Source of the DNA: an uncultured Nocardioides sp.
GTDB taxonomy: Bacteria; Actinomycetota; Actinomycetes; Propionibacteriales; Nocardioidaceae
NCBI RefSeq assembly: GCF_947489365.1
Contig: NZ_CANLDB010000006.1
Span: forward strand, 62,001-126,000
Reading direction: 5' to 3'
Length of the DNA stretch: 64,000 nt
The translations under genes were made by a program, and so were the position numbers. Shown one piece after another: positions 8,316-20,100 of the stretch. The notes beneath the pieces are model-generated. The model was not told the origin of the DNA. It was given only the letters and a program-made list of their open reading frames with translations, and did not search any database. How positions within the stretch are numbered: the first letter of the stretch is position 1; each line of letters begins with the position of its first letter.

Positions 8316-8371
8316 CCTCAGGTTTCGCCAGCCGGCTGGTGAAACCCCGACCGGGCTGACGAAGCTTCGTC
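8316..8371. repeat. Palindromic repeat unit, copy 2
   Basis: Second copy, with compensating differences. Its first hairpin is longer (GGTTTCGCCAGC facing GCTGGTGAAACC) and its second is a perfect 14-bp palindrome GACGAAGCTTCGTC. Conservation of pairing rather than exact sequence suggests structure matters. Apart from these two units I see nothing else in 8107-8451. Confidence 0.75.
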
Positions 8372-8451
8372 AGCCAGGACGGAACATCGTCAGCCCGGTC
8401 CGGCCGGACGCTGCCGGTTGAGGGCCGGCTCGGGGCCGGCTCAGGGCCGGC

Positions 8452-9516
8452 TCAGGGCTGGACGAGGATGCGGACGGGGCTGCCCTCGCGGTCCTTGAGG
8501 ATGCGGATGCCCTCGGCGACGTCCTCGAGGGGCACGATCCCGCTGATCGAGCGGGACAGGTCGAGGCGGCCGGTGGAGACCAGCCGGGCGAGGACGCCGA
8601 CGTCGGCGACGTCGTACCCGAGGTGGCCGCGGACCTGCTTGCGGCTGAGGTTGAACAGCATGCTCATGCCCAGGCCGAGGTCCTCGCCGCTCATGCCGAC
8701 GCCGACGAGGCGGCCGCCGTTGCCCAGCGAGGCCAGGGCCTGCTCGAAGGTCACCGCGATGCCCACGGCGTCGAAGGCCGCGTCGAGGCCGACGCCGCCG
8801 GTGATCTCGAGGATCTTCGCGGCGAGGTCGGGGTCGCGGGAGTCGAGCGCGAGGTCGGCGCCGAGGTCGAGGGCCCGCTGACGGACGGTCTCGTCGAGGT
8901 CGACCGCCACGATGGGCGTGGCGCCCATGAGCCGGGCGAGCTGGACGACGTGGGTGCCGACGCCGCCGGCGCCCCAGACCCCGACGGACTCCCCCACCCG
9001 CAGGTCCGCGGTGTGCACCACGGCGCCGTACGGCGTGGAGACGGCGTCGGCGAGGATCGCGGCCTGCTCCATCGAGACGTTGTCGGGGATGCGGGTCAGG
9101 CCGGGGGCCTGGGCGACCGTGTACTGCGCCCACGCGCCGTCGTAGGCGAAGGCCATGAGCTGCAGCGCGGTGCAGCGGCCGTACTCGGCGCGCTGGCAGA
9201 AGACGCACTGCTGGCACGGGCGACCGGCGGCGGGGACCACCCGGTCGCCGACGGACCAGCCGACGACGCCCTCGCCGAGCGCGGCGATCGTGCCGGACGC
9301 CTCGTGGCCCTGCGTGATCACCTGCGGCCCCATCGCGGGGAAGGTGCCGTCGAGCAGCGACAGGTCGGAGTGGCAGATGCCGCAGAACGCGACCTCGATC
9401 AGCACCTCGCCCGGACCCGGGCTCGGGACGGGCACGTCGGTCACCTCGAAGGTGAGGGTCGCGGTGTCGAGGCGCTGGGCGCGCATGGTGGTCGGGATGG
9501 TGTCGGGGAGCGTCAT
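8452..9516 (-). CDS. Zinc-dependent alcohol dehydrogenase, AdhD-like
   Basis: A medium-chain, zinc-containing alcohol dehydrogenase of 354 residues. The catalytic-zinc region GICHSD and GHEASG, the structural-zinc cysteines in PCQQCVFCQRAEYGRC and the NAD-binding GAGGVG are all present. Its ATG shares one base with the monooxygenase stop (TGATG), and AAGGTGG stands 8 bp before it. The pair is co-transcribed and resembles mymA with adhD of the mycobacterial mymA operon, so oxidation of an alcohol linked to the monooxygenase product or substrate is a reasonable guess. Confidence 0.88.
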   Translation of the reverse strand: MTLPDTIPTTMRAQRLDTATLTFEVTDVPVPSPGPGEVLIEVAFCGICHSDLSLLDGTFPAMGPQVITQGHEASGTIAALGEGVVGWSVGDRVVPAAGRPCQQCVFCQRAEYGRCTALQLMAFAYDGAWAQYTVAQAPGLTRIPDNVSMEQAAILADAVSTPYGAVVHTADLRVGESVGVWGAGGVGTHVVQLARLMGATPIVAVDLDETVRQRALDLGADLALDSRDPDLAAKILEITGGVGLDAAFDAVGIAVTFEQALASLGNGGRLVGVGMSGEDLGLGMSMLFNLSRKQVRGHLGYDVADVGVLARLVSTGRLDLSRSISGIVPLEDVAEGIRILKDREGSPVRILVQP

Positions 9517-11060
9517 CAGACGGCCACCTTCTCGTCGTCGGCGTGGCGGGAGCCCGGCGCGGCCGGCAGGTCGGCGTACGCCGTGGTGCGCAGGTCGCGG
9601 CGCAGGTTCGCGCGCATCGTGGTGAGGGAGTCGAGGACGTAGTTCTGCCGCACCCGCCACGGGCCCGAGTCGCCCTGGCGCGGGAACGCGTCGATGGAGC
9701 GCTGGACGTACCCGGCGGCGAGGTCGAGCAGCGGGCGCTCGGCGAGGTCGCGGTCGGGCGCCGGCTCGACGGCGGCGACGTCGTGGCGGCCCATCCAGGA
9801 CAGGACCTTGCACACGAGGCGGTGCGAGAGGTCGGCGCGCAGCGTCCAGGAGGCGTTGGTGTAGCCGATGCACACCGCGAAGTTCGGGACGCCGGTCATC
9901 ATCGCGCCCTGCCACACGAACTGCTCCGACAGCGGCACCCGCTCGCCGTTCACGTGCGGCTCGATGCCGCCGAACGCGAGGAGCTGCAGCCCGGTCGCGG
10001 TGACCACGACGTCGGCCTCCAGCACGCGGCCCGAGCTGAGCCGGACGCCGGTGGGCACGAAGGAGTCGATCGTGTCGGTGACCACCTCGGCGTCCCCGGC
10101 CTTGATGGCCTTGAACAGGTCCGCGCTCGGCACGGCGCACAGCCGCTGGTCCCACGGGTCGTACGACGGGGTGAAGTGGTCGGCGACCATCTTCTCGTCG
10201 CCGAGGATCTTCGTCGTCATCGACAGCAGGAGCTTCCGCGCCTGGCCCGGGTAGCGGCGGCAGAACTGGTAGAACGCCGTCCCGAACGCGATGTTCTTCG
10301 TCCGGACCAGCCGGTGCGCCAGGTCGGCCGGGAGGTGCTCGCGCAGCCAGTCGGCCTTCGTGTCGCGGCTCGGCACCGCGCTGATCCAGGTGGGGCTGCG
10401 CTGCAGCATCGTGACGTGCTCGGCCCGGCCCACGCCGGTGGTCTCGTCGTCGGCGACCATCGACGGCACCAGGGTCACCGCGGTCGCGCCGGAGCCGATC
10501 ACCACGACCCGCTTCCCCGCGTAGTCCAGGTCGTCGGGCCAGAACTGCGGGTGGACCACGGTGCCGGCGAAGTCGTCGAGACCCGGCAGCGCGGGGGTGT
10601 AGGTCTCGTCGTAGTCGTAGTAGCCCGCGCAGGAGTACAGGAACCCGCAGGTCATCTCCACCTCGGCGCCGTCGCGCTCGAGCGTCAGGTGCCAGCGGGC
10701 CTCGGCGGTGACGAAGTCCGCGGCCACGACCTTCGTCCCGTAGCGGATGTGCTCGTCGATCCCGAACTCCGCCGCCGTCTGGCGGATGTAGCGCAGGATC
10801 GTCGGCCCGTCGGCGATCGACTTCGGCTCACGCCACGGCTTGAACTCGTAGCCGAGGGTGAACATGTCGGAGTCCGACCGGATCCCGGGGTAGCTGAACA
10901 GGTCCCAGGTCCCGCCCATGGCCTCGCGGGACTCGAGGATCAGGTAGTCACGGTCGGCGACCTCGGTCTGCAGCCGGTAGCCGGCCCCGATGCCGGACAA
11001 CCCGGCGCCGACCACGACCACGTCGACGTGCTCCGGCAGGGGCGTACGCGTCTCGCTCAT
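9516..11060 (-). CDS. Baeyer-Villiger type flavin monooxygenase, MymA-like
   Basis: A 514-residue FAD/NADPH monooxygenase. The FAD site GAGLSGIG starts near residue 17, the Baeyer-Villiger fingerprint FAGTVVHPQFW (FxGxxxHxxxW) lies near residue 170, and the NADPH site GSGATA follows. VTATGLQ is the second conserved Rossmann-associated motif. Length and order match MymA/EthA-type enzymes, which oxygenate ketones or sulfur compounds. The chosen ATG has AGGA 7 bp upstream; the frame runs 15 codons further without a better site. Two tandem GTCGTnCaGGATCAA boxes begin 34 bp upstream and match those at the VirS-like gene at 23.9 kb. Confidence 0.9.
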   Translation of the reverse strand: MSETRTPLPEHVDVVVVGAGLSGIGAGYRLQTEVADRDYLILESREAMGGTWDLFSYPGIRSDSDMFTLGYEFKPWREPKSIADGPTILRYIRQTAAEFGIDEHIRYGTKVVAADFVTAEARWHLTLERDGAEVEMTCGFLYSCAGYYDYDETYTPALPGLDDFAGTVVHPQFWPDDLDYAGKRVVVIGSGATAVTLVPSMVADDETTGVGRAEHVTMLQRSPTWISAVPSRDTKADWLREHLPADLAHRLVRTKNIAFGTAFYQFCRRYPGQARKLLLSMTTKILGDEKMVADHFTPSYDPWDQRLCAVPSADLFKAIKAGDAEVVTDTIDSFVPTGVRLSSGRVLEADVVVTATGLQLLAFGGIEPHVNGERVPLSEQFVWQGAMMTGVPNFAVCIGYTNASWTLRADLSHRLVCKVLSWMGRHDVAAVEPAPDRDLAERPLLDLAAGYVQRSIDAFPRQGDSGPWRVRQNYVLDSLTTMRANLRRDLRTTAYADLPAAPGSRHADDEKVAV

Positions 11061-11093
11061 GCCTCCATCCTGCCGACGGAGCGACCCGCGTTC

Positions 11094-11129
11094 TTGATCC
11101 TGCACGACACAGATTTGATCCTGTACGAC
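11094..11129 (-). promoter_or_regulatory. Tandem operator for a VirS-like AraC regulator (monooxygenase operon)
   Basis: Read toward the monooxygenase gene, the two boxes are GTCGTACAGGATCAA and GTCGTGCAGGATCAA, separated by 6 bp. Repeats with a 21-bp period (two DNA turns) are typical of AraC-family activators. The same pair, in the same plus-strand orientation, occurs at 23883-23918 by the regulator gene. Confidence 0.75.
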
Positions 11130-11141
11130 AGGCCCGCCGCC

Positions 11142-14100
11142 TCAGCCGGTCTCGCAGACGAAGCTCCCCGTGTTCGGGTACGTCGTCAGCCGCTCGTTGC
11201 CGGGGATCGCCAGCTCCGTGGGGCCGACCGAGCCGCCCGCGAGGGCGAGCTGCTGCAGCGCGGAGACCATCGAGGACCCACCGGTGTTCGACACCCTGCC
11301 GGGGCCGTAGCCCGACGAGCAGACCTTGTAGTAGTTGATCCTCGACCTCCAGTCGATCAACCGGTCGCCCTGGACCCGACGGGTCGAGCCCTCGTCGCCC
11401 TGGTCCGCCTGGAGCGCGTCCGGGCCGGACCCGCCGTACAGGACGTCGCGGCCGTTGAGGGTGCGCCGCCTCCGGTCCGTGTCCTCGGTCGGGGCCGCGA
11501 CCTGCCGCAGCCGCGAGTCGCTCGTACGACGCTTGACGTCCAGCAGGTCGCTGCCCGACCCGCCGAAGACCCGGTCGTGCCCGGTCCCGCCCCACAGGGC
11601 GTCCGTCCCGTCGCCGCCGAACACGACGTCGTCGCCCACGCCGGCGTTGAGGGTGTCGTTGCCGGCACCGGCGTGGAGCGAGTCGACGCCGTCGGCGCCG
11701 AGAAGCAGGTCGTCGCCGCCCAGGGTCGACTGGCTCAGCGTCACCACGCGCACGAGCGTGCCGCGCGGGCGGACCCGCTCGCGGATGAAGCCCGACGAGT
11801 CCGAGACCGTGAGGTCGACCGCGCCCAGGCTCTCCGCCGGCGTCGGGACGTCGACGCCCTGGTCGCCGACCAGCGCGTCCTCGCCGACGCCGCCGTCGAG
11901 CACGTCGCCCGGGACGGGTGCGCCCCGGTAGGTCTGCAGCGGCCGGATGGTGCGGGTGTTGTCGAACTGGCCGTACAGGTCGTCGTCCCCGCTCCCGCCG
12001 AGCAGCGCGTCGCTGCCGGCCCAGACGCCCGGGGTGGGGTCGGCCATCGCGACCCGGCGCACCACGTGGACCCCGGACGCGCCGCCCGCGAGGGTCCGGT
12101 TCGGACCGTCCCGCGTCACCCGGCCGTTGTCCCCGAGCAGGACGTCCCGCTCGGCCCCGCCGTCCAGGGTGTCGTTGCCGTCGACCAGGGCGGCGGCCGA
12201 GGAGTCGGTCGCCCCCGACGGAGCCGTGAGCAGCCGGTCGACCAGCGAGGAGCCGGAGACCGCGATGACCGCGCCCGTGGTGGTCGAGCCACCGCCGAGG
12301 AGGTCGTCCTCGCCGCCGCCGCCGCTCAGGCCGTCGGCCCCGGCGCCGCCCTCGACGTAGTCGTCCTCGTCCCCGCCGGACGCCGTGTCGTCACCGGCCT
12401 GGCCGAACACCAGGTCCCGGCCGTCGTCACCGGCGAGGTCGTCGTCGCCACCCACGTCCGTGGGCACGCCCTGCGTGGCCGTGGCCAGGTCGAACAGCAG
12501 CACCGTGCGCAGCGCGGTGCCGTCGGCCCGCGTCCCGCCGGTCGCCTCGATCCGGGCGTTGTCACCGGCCACGACGTCGTCACCGGTGCCCCCGACCGCG
12601 TCGTCGGCGTCGTCCAGCACGCCGGTGGCCGACCGGTCGGGCGTGATCTCGCCGTCGGACGACGAGCTGCCGCCGACCAGGACGTCGTCCTCGGTGCCGC
12701 CGTCCAGGCCGTCGGCGCCGGGGCCGCCCTCGAGGGCGTCGACGCCCTCCTCGCCGGTCAGGTCGTCGTCCCCGGCCTGGCCGAACGCCAGGTCGGTCCC
12801 GGCGCCGCCGGAGAGCCGGTCGCCGCCGTACGTCGGCGCGGACGGGGCCGCCCCCGCCGCCGGGGCGTCGTGCAGCACCACGTACGGCGAGCCGCCGTGG
12901 ACCGGCGTGCCGTTGTCGCCGAGCAGCAGGTCGTCGCCCGCGTCTCCGGACAGGTCGTCCCGGGCGTCCGCGTCGTACGACCCCGCGATCCAGGAGCCGC
13001 CGACGACCTCGTCGTCACCCTCGCCGCCACGGACCGTGTCGCCGCCGGCGCCGCCCTCGACGCCGTCGTCGCCGTCCCCGGCCTCGACGGTGTCGTCACC
13101 GCTCTGGGCCAGGACGAGGTCGTCCTCGCCGCCGGCGCGCATCACGTCGTCACCGCTGGTGGACCCCGACGGGGCCGAGGAGGTGGGCTCGTCGAAGAGC
13201 ACGACCTCCACCTCGGGGCGCAGCCGGTCCCAGCGCTCGCGCCCGTCGCCGGTCGCCTCGAGGCGGGCGTTGTCGCCGACCAGCACGTCGGCGCCGTCCT
13301 CGCCGTCGACGCCCTCGTCGCCGACGACCGTGTCGTCGCCGTCGGGGGTGCCCGCGGCGGTCCGCGTCGTGGTGACCGCGCCGGTCGTGGAGGACCCACC
13401 GGTGAGGAGGTCCTCGCCGTCGTCACCCTGGACCCGGTCCGAGCCCGGACCGCCCTCGACCACGTCCGTGCCGGGGCCGCCGTACGCCGCGTCGTCGCCG
13501 GCCTGGGTGAGGACCCAGTCGTCGCCGTAGCCGCCGTACGCCGCGTCGTCGTCCGAGCCGGGGGTCCCCAGCAGCACCAGGCCGCGGTCGGGGATCGCCG
13601 AGCCGTCGGTCTCGGTGTCGGAGAAACGGGCGTTGCCGCCCACCACCACGTCGTCCTCGCCGTCGCCGAGCACCTCGTCGTCGCCGTCGGCCTCGTCCGC
13701 CGTGTCGCCACCGCCCGCGAGCAGGTCGCGTCCGGACCCGCCGCGCAGGACGTCGTCGTCGGCGTCGCCGTACAGCTCGTCGTCGCCGCCGTCGCCCGCG
13801 ACCAGGTCGTCGCCCTCGTCGCCCGTGACCAGGTCCAGGCCCTCGCCGCCGCGCACGAGGTCGTTGCCGGCCCCGCCGCGCACCACGCGGTCGTCGCCCG
13901 CGCCGGCGTCGACGTAGTCCGCGCCGAGCCCGCCGTACAGGCCCGGGTCGGCCTCCTCGCCCCCGAGGAGGCAGTCGCCGTTGCCGCCGGCGCCGGTCAT
14001 GCCGGCCAGGGGGATGCTGCCGGTGTCGCCGACGACCTCCCGGGTGCGGTCCTCGATCGCGCCGCTGCCGTCCAGGTCGGCCCGGCCCTCGAGGAACACG

Positions 14101-17100
14101 ACGCCGTCGATCACCCCGGAGTACGCGCCCCCGGCGGGGTCCTGCAGCAGGCCGCCGGTGACCAGCAGGCCCTCGAGCTGGCCGTCGTCGGTGCCGGAGA
14201 GGTCGCCGTCCAGGTCGATCCCGCCGCTGATGACGCCGGTCGTCGGGGCGCACCTGACGTCGCGCCCGCTGCGGTCCGCGTCGTCCGCGACCTCGGGCAC
14301 ACCGTCGCCGTCACCGGTGAGGGTGTCGAGACCGGCCTCGCCGAGGAGCAGGTCCGCCCCGCCGCCGCCGGTGATGCCGTCGTCGCCGTCGCCACCGCGC
14401 ACCAGGTCGTCGTCGGCGTCGCCGAGCAGCGTGTCGTCCGCCCCCGCGCCGTACAGGCGGTCCCGGCCGGGTCCGCCGCGGACCTCGTCCTCGCCCTGCT
14501 CCTCGGCGAGGACCTCGGGCCCGTCGCCGTGCAGCACGTCGTCGCCGCCGCGGCCGCAGACGAGGTCGTCCGCCGCGCCGCCCGAGAGGGTGTCGTCGCT
14601 CGCGCCGCCGAGCACGTAGTCGCGGGCACCGCCCCCGGTCACGTCGTCCCGGTCGTCCCCGGCCTCCGCGGTGCCTTCCGTGGCGCACTGGGTGCGCACG
14701 GAGCTCTCCTGCGGCAGCACGGTCGTGTCGAGGTCGTTCACCGCGACGCGTCGGGCGATGCCCTCGTCGTCGGCGTCGACGACCACGTCCATGGTGCTCT
14801 CATACGTCACCGGGAGCGTGTAGCCGCCACCGACGACGACGTCGGAGCCGTCACCGCCCGTGACGGTGTCCGAGCCGGCGTCGCCGACGACGGTGTCGCC
14901 GGTGTCGAGGAGTGGGGCGATGTCGGCGACCCTCACGGAGCCGAACAGGCCGTCGGGCGACGAGCCGACCCCGCCGTCGAGGACGTCGTCGCCCTCGCCG
15001 CCGCGGACCTCGTCGGCCCCGGCGCCGCCGTTGACCCGGTCGTCCTCGGTGCCGCCGCTGAGCGAGTCGCGGCCCTGGCCGCCGTCGAGGCGGTCGGTGC
15101 CGCTGTCGCCGGTGACCGTGTCGCGCCCGGCACCGGTGGCGATCGCGTCGTTGCCGGCGCCGCCGGTGACCGAGTCGTCGCCGTCCCCGGTCTCGATCGA
15201 GTCCGCGGCGTCGCCGCCGGTGATCACGGCCGGGGAGGTGAACCGGGGCGCGACGTAGTCCTCGGCGCTGGTGTCGGGCAGGCTCGGCTCGTTAGTCCGC
15301 GGGTCGGTGGACAGCGGGGCCACGGGGTACATCCGGACCGTGTCGGCCCCGTCGTCACCCTCGGCCTTGACGATGGTGTCGCTCGCCACCGCGAAGTTCT
15401 GCACCAGGTTGAAGGCGCTCACCTGCAGCACGACGCCACCCGTCGCCGGGTCGGCGCTGCCGAGCTGCCGCACGATGTACTTCTCCGCGCGGGTCTCCCG
15501 GTAGCCCCCGCGGGCGCCCTGACCGAAGGCACCCATGGTCAGGTGCAGCACCGCCGGCGCGTCGTCCGGGTTCCCCGGGGTGGGGGCACCCTCCACCTTC
15601 GCGAGCACCGGGTCCTCGGTCGTGCAGTTCGACTCGAAGAGCGTGAGGCGTGGGCTCCGGACGATGTCGAAGGACTTCGAGAAGGTGTAGAAGACCAGGT
15701 CGAGCGAGAAGTAGAACTGCAGGAAGAACGCGATCCCGCTGGACACGTCGAAGGCGCACTGCGGCCCGTTGGCGGTGCCGGCGAACTCGTCGGAGTAGAT
15801 CTTGCCGTCGCCGTTCGGGTCGTAGGCGTTGAGCGCGAGGTCGAGCGTCACGCCGCCCCGGATGCCGGCCTCGGCGAACCCGATGCTGACGGCGGCCCCG
15901 GCGGAGATGGTGAAGGACAGGGAGATCTCCGGGACGTCGACGCCGTTCTCGAGGTCGTCGATGTAGAACCCGTCGCTGAACAGCGACACGTCGTCGCCCG
16001 TGAGGGCGTCGAAACCGGAGATGTCGCCGGGGTTGTCGAGGCCCTCGACCGCGCGGGACAGCCCGCGGGTGTCGAACCCGAAGCCGAACCGGCCGTCGAG
16101 ACCCGCCGTGCCGCTGATCTGGGCGCTCACCGGGACGGGCCCGACGGCGAAGGGACCGAAGTTCTTGACGACGGTCTTCGACACCCCGACGTGGCCGAGG
16201 TCGACGTACAGCATCGTGGCGTCGCCCGAGTCGAGCAGCACGTCGAAGACCTGGCTGGTGTCCTGGAGCAGCGGCAGCGAGACGCTCGGCAGGCTCAGGT
16301 ACGGCGACCTGGTCGAGGTCTTCTCGATCGTCGTGCCCTTGGCGTCCTTCGGCGGGATCTTGTCCGTCGCGGCCTGCTTGAACTTGGTGATCGCGCCGGG
16401 CTTGCACTTGCCCGAGGAGCCGTCGCCGTCGGTGTCGCGGTCCGACTTCACGCCGTCCTTGACCACCGTCTCGGTGCACTTCGTGCCCACCCCGAGCTTG
16501 CTCGGGGGCACGACGAAGCCGCCGAGCGCGCCGGCACCGATGGGCCGCAGGTCGGCCGCGCCGACCGTCGGCTGGCCGGCGACCAGGTTCTGCAGCTGGA
16601 GCAGGTTGAGGACGAGGTTGATGGGGGTCTTCTGCTGCTGCAGGAGCGTCAGCAGCGTGACGGGTCCCTTGCCGACGACCTCGGACAGCTCGGTGACGAC
16701 CGGGATCGGGCGCGTCAGGGTGTCCACCACCGGGTTGAGCGGCGCCAGCCACTTCTTGGCCTTGTCGAAGCCGGGCAGGATCGCGTTGTTGAGGGTGGTG
16801 ACGTCGATCCGGAGCTGCCCGAACTGCAGCGGCTGGGTGTAGGCGCCCCCGGTCCAGGCCAGGTCGATGGTGCCGAGGACGTCGAAGAAGTCGACCTGGG
16901 AGGCGAAGGACTCGAAGTAGACCGAGACGTTGCCGGTGCCGGTCGCCTCGGTGTCGAGCGCGACGTCCCCGTCGTGGATGGCGGGCAGGTAGACCGGGCC
17001 GGAGGCCTGACCCGAGCCCGGCGCGACCGTCACCGTGGCGTCGAGCGCGGTGTCGGGGCCACCGGGCCGGTCCAGCAGGACCGCGGGCAGCTTGCCGACG

Positions 17101-20100
17101 AAGGCGTCGATGCACCTCGCGCCCGCCGCCTGGCTGGCGGGGAAGGCGGCGGTCTTGGACGGGTCGCCGTCCGGCAGGCTCGCCTGCCAGCTGTCGGTGC
17201 CGCTGAGGCGCTTCCAGGCGTGGCAGGGGTTGGTCGCGGCGTCGTACCCGGCCAGGGCGGCGTCGACGTCGACCGTGAGCAGCTCCTTCGCGGGGTCGCC
17301 ACCGGCGAGGTCCACGAACGACCCCTTGCCGCGGGCCACGCCGACCGTGAGGTCCAGGGTCCAGGTGGTCGTCGCCGGGACGGTCATGTCGGTCTCGACC
17401 GACGCGCCGGCCGGGCCGACGTGGAACGGGACCCGCTGCGCGGCCGGCTTGCTGCCGGTCAGGGTGAGCGGGACGGAGATGGTCTGGACGCTCGCGACCG
17501 TCTTGGCAGCGCACGAGGGCGTGGTGGTCCCGCAGGCCAGCGTCACGTCCACGCCGGTGGCGGTCACGTCGGTGGCCCGCGTCGCGTCGAGGGCGCCCTG
17601 GAGCGCCGTCTCGAGCGAGGCGGCGGTGTCGGTCTCCTTGACCGACGCCGTGGCGGAGGCCAGGCGACGACGTGCGTCGTTGACGTACGCCGTGACGTCG
17701 GCCGGCACGTCGGCGCCGGCGTCGAGGTCGGTGCCGACCAGCGGCAGGCTGAGCGGCGCGCCGCCCCCGACGTCGGTCTGGTCGCCGTCGAGCTCGGCGG
17801 CGAGGGTGTCGCTGAGGGCGCCCAGGCCGTCGGTGAGGAACCGGTAGGCGATCGGCTGCGCCGAGACCGCCCCGCCCGAGCCCCCGGAGGTCTCGTCGGC
17901 GCCGAGGGCGACCTGGACGCCGTCCAGCGCCGTCCCGGCGGAGTCCTCGAGCGGCAGCTCGAGGCAGGCGGCCACCGGGGCACCGTCGGTCCGGGCGGGA
18001 CCGCAGGTCTGCGCGTCGCCCGCGACCTGGCGCGTCGTGCCGACGCTGGCGGGGAACGCCGCCAGGTCGACCCAGTCGCCCTCGCCACCGTCGGTGTCGG
18101 TCAGCGACTCGACGCCGAGACCGACCTCGACGTCGCCGGCCGCGCCGGTCGACACGAGGGCCGACCCGACGTCCGCACGGCGCTCGGCCAGCCGCCGCCG
18201 GAGGCTGTCGGCCGTGGCGTCGAAGCCGGCGATGCGCTCGGTGACACCGGTGTCGCCGCGGACCTGCGAGGAGGCGTCGGCGAGGTCGACGCCGACCACG
18301 AACCGGGCGGCCGACTCGGTCGCGACGGGGAGGGTCTGCACCTGGGGCACGCCGGCGCCGTCGACGGCGGCCACCACGCGGACCTCGCTGTCGCCGGAGG
18401 CGACGCGGAGCGGGGCCTCCCGGGTGCCGGAGGCGGCCAGGGAGGCGCCGAGCACGAGCCGGTCGGTCGAGCCGTCCTGCTCGAGCGAGATCTCGAAGCC
18501 CTGGTCATCGGTGGTGTAGCCGCCGGCGACCGAGGTGCCGAGCAACGAGTCGAGCGCGACCGAGAAGTCCTGCAGGGTGCCGACCGGGCGGTAGCCGGGG
18601 TCCCCGACCTCGGCGGTGGCGGCCTCCTGGAGGCCGACGACGGCGGCGCCGAGCCCGTCGCGGGCAGCGCTGATCTCACCCGGCAGCACGTCGACGAGCG
18701 GGAACGTGCGGTCCGCGCCCAGCGCGGGGTCCGGGTTGGTGAAGGTGCTGTAGACGGCGGCGAGGTCCTCGATGAGGACGTCGCGCAGGGCGTCGGGGTC
18801 GCCGTTGACCACGTAGCCGTGGCCCTCCGCGACGGCGCCGTCGGCCGCGAGCGGGCCGGTGTCGCAGCGCAGCGTGGTCGCGTCGACGACGACGAAGGTC
18901 GTGCAGACCGTGCTGGTCGACCCGTCGACGCCGAGGTCGTAGAGCTGGCGGGTGACGGAGCGGTCCGTCTCGGGCGCGGCGAGGTCGACGCCGAACTGGG
19001 CAACGAAGTCGGCGGTCGGGTCCGTGATGACGCCGTCGCCGGTGCCCGGGCCCATGGTCGACTGGCGCGAGGGCACCAGGTCGAGCAGGCGCAGGTCGTC
19101 GTACCGACCGGCGGTCTCGACGCGAGGCAGCGCGCCGGGTCGCAGGTCCGACCAGTCGGCGGCGACGGTGCCCTGCGCGTCGAGGGGGCGGGTCAGCGCG
19201 CCGTCGGACAGCTCCTGCTCGGACGCCTGCACCAGGAGGTCGGCGGAGGCGCTCAGCCCGCGCTCGACCGTCGTGGTGGCGGCCTGGTCGGCCTCCGCGG
19301 TCAGCAGGCTGTCGAGCGTGACGGCGCCGGTGACCTGCTTCGTGCTGGGGACGGTCACCGGGTCGGTGGTGTCGACGCTCACGGCGGCCGCGGGCCCCTG
19401 GGTGTCGACGGCGTAGTCGGTCACGTCGACGTCGACCTGGAGGAAGCCGATCCGGGCGACCATGGCGGCGTCCTGGGCGAGGTCGGCGCTGACCGAGCCG
19501 ACGCGGTAGAGCTCGCCGTCCGTGCCGGGCTTGAGGTAGAAGACGGGCTGCGGGGGCAGCGGCTCGCCGGGCTCGGGGTCCTCGGTGGGCCCGGTCATGC
19601 CGATCCCGAAGTCCGCGTGGAACTCCCGGTCGGCGGAGGAGACCTCCGCCTGGCCCGGTCCCGGGTCGCCCGAGCCGGTCTGGCCGGTCTGCGGGCACGT
19701 GCGGGGGGCGACGTCGGCCTGCGCCTGGCACAGGCCGGACAGGCCGGTCAGGGGCGCGAGGCCGCCGTTGCCGCCGGTCGGGACCGTGACGGCCTCGGAG
19801 TCGTCGCTCTGCTGGCGCACGCGCACCTCGAAGGTGCCCTCCTCGCGGTCGTAGTCCAGGCCGCCGTCCAGGCCGAGGTCCGCCACGGACTCGCCCAGGT
19901 CCTGGATCGAGGCGACGGTGGTGCGGGCGAACTGGCGGGTGCCGTCGGTGGTGGTGAAGCCGACGCGCAGCTGCGGGAACCCGTCGCCGCCGGAGACGGC
20001 GACGTTGGCCGTCGGCTCCCGGCCCACGGTGCCGGACTGGTCGGTCGCGTCGCCCGCGGGCTCGACCGTCACGCCCTCGTCCAGGCCCTCCCACACGATG

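Noticed and set aside
11560..15235. Regular short DNA repeats that could be mistaken for a CRISPR array
   Set aside because: They encode RTX nonapeptides in one long frame, vary in sequence and have no unique spacers of constant length.
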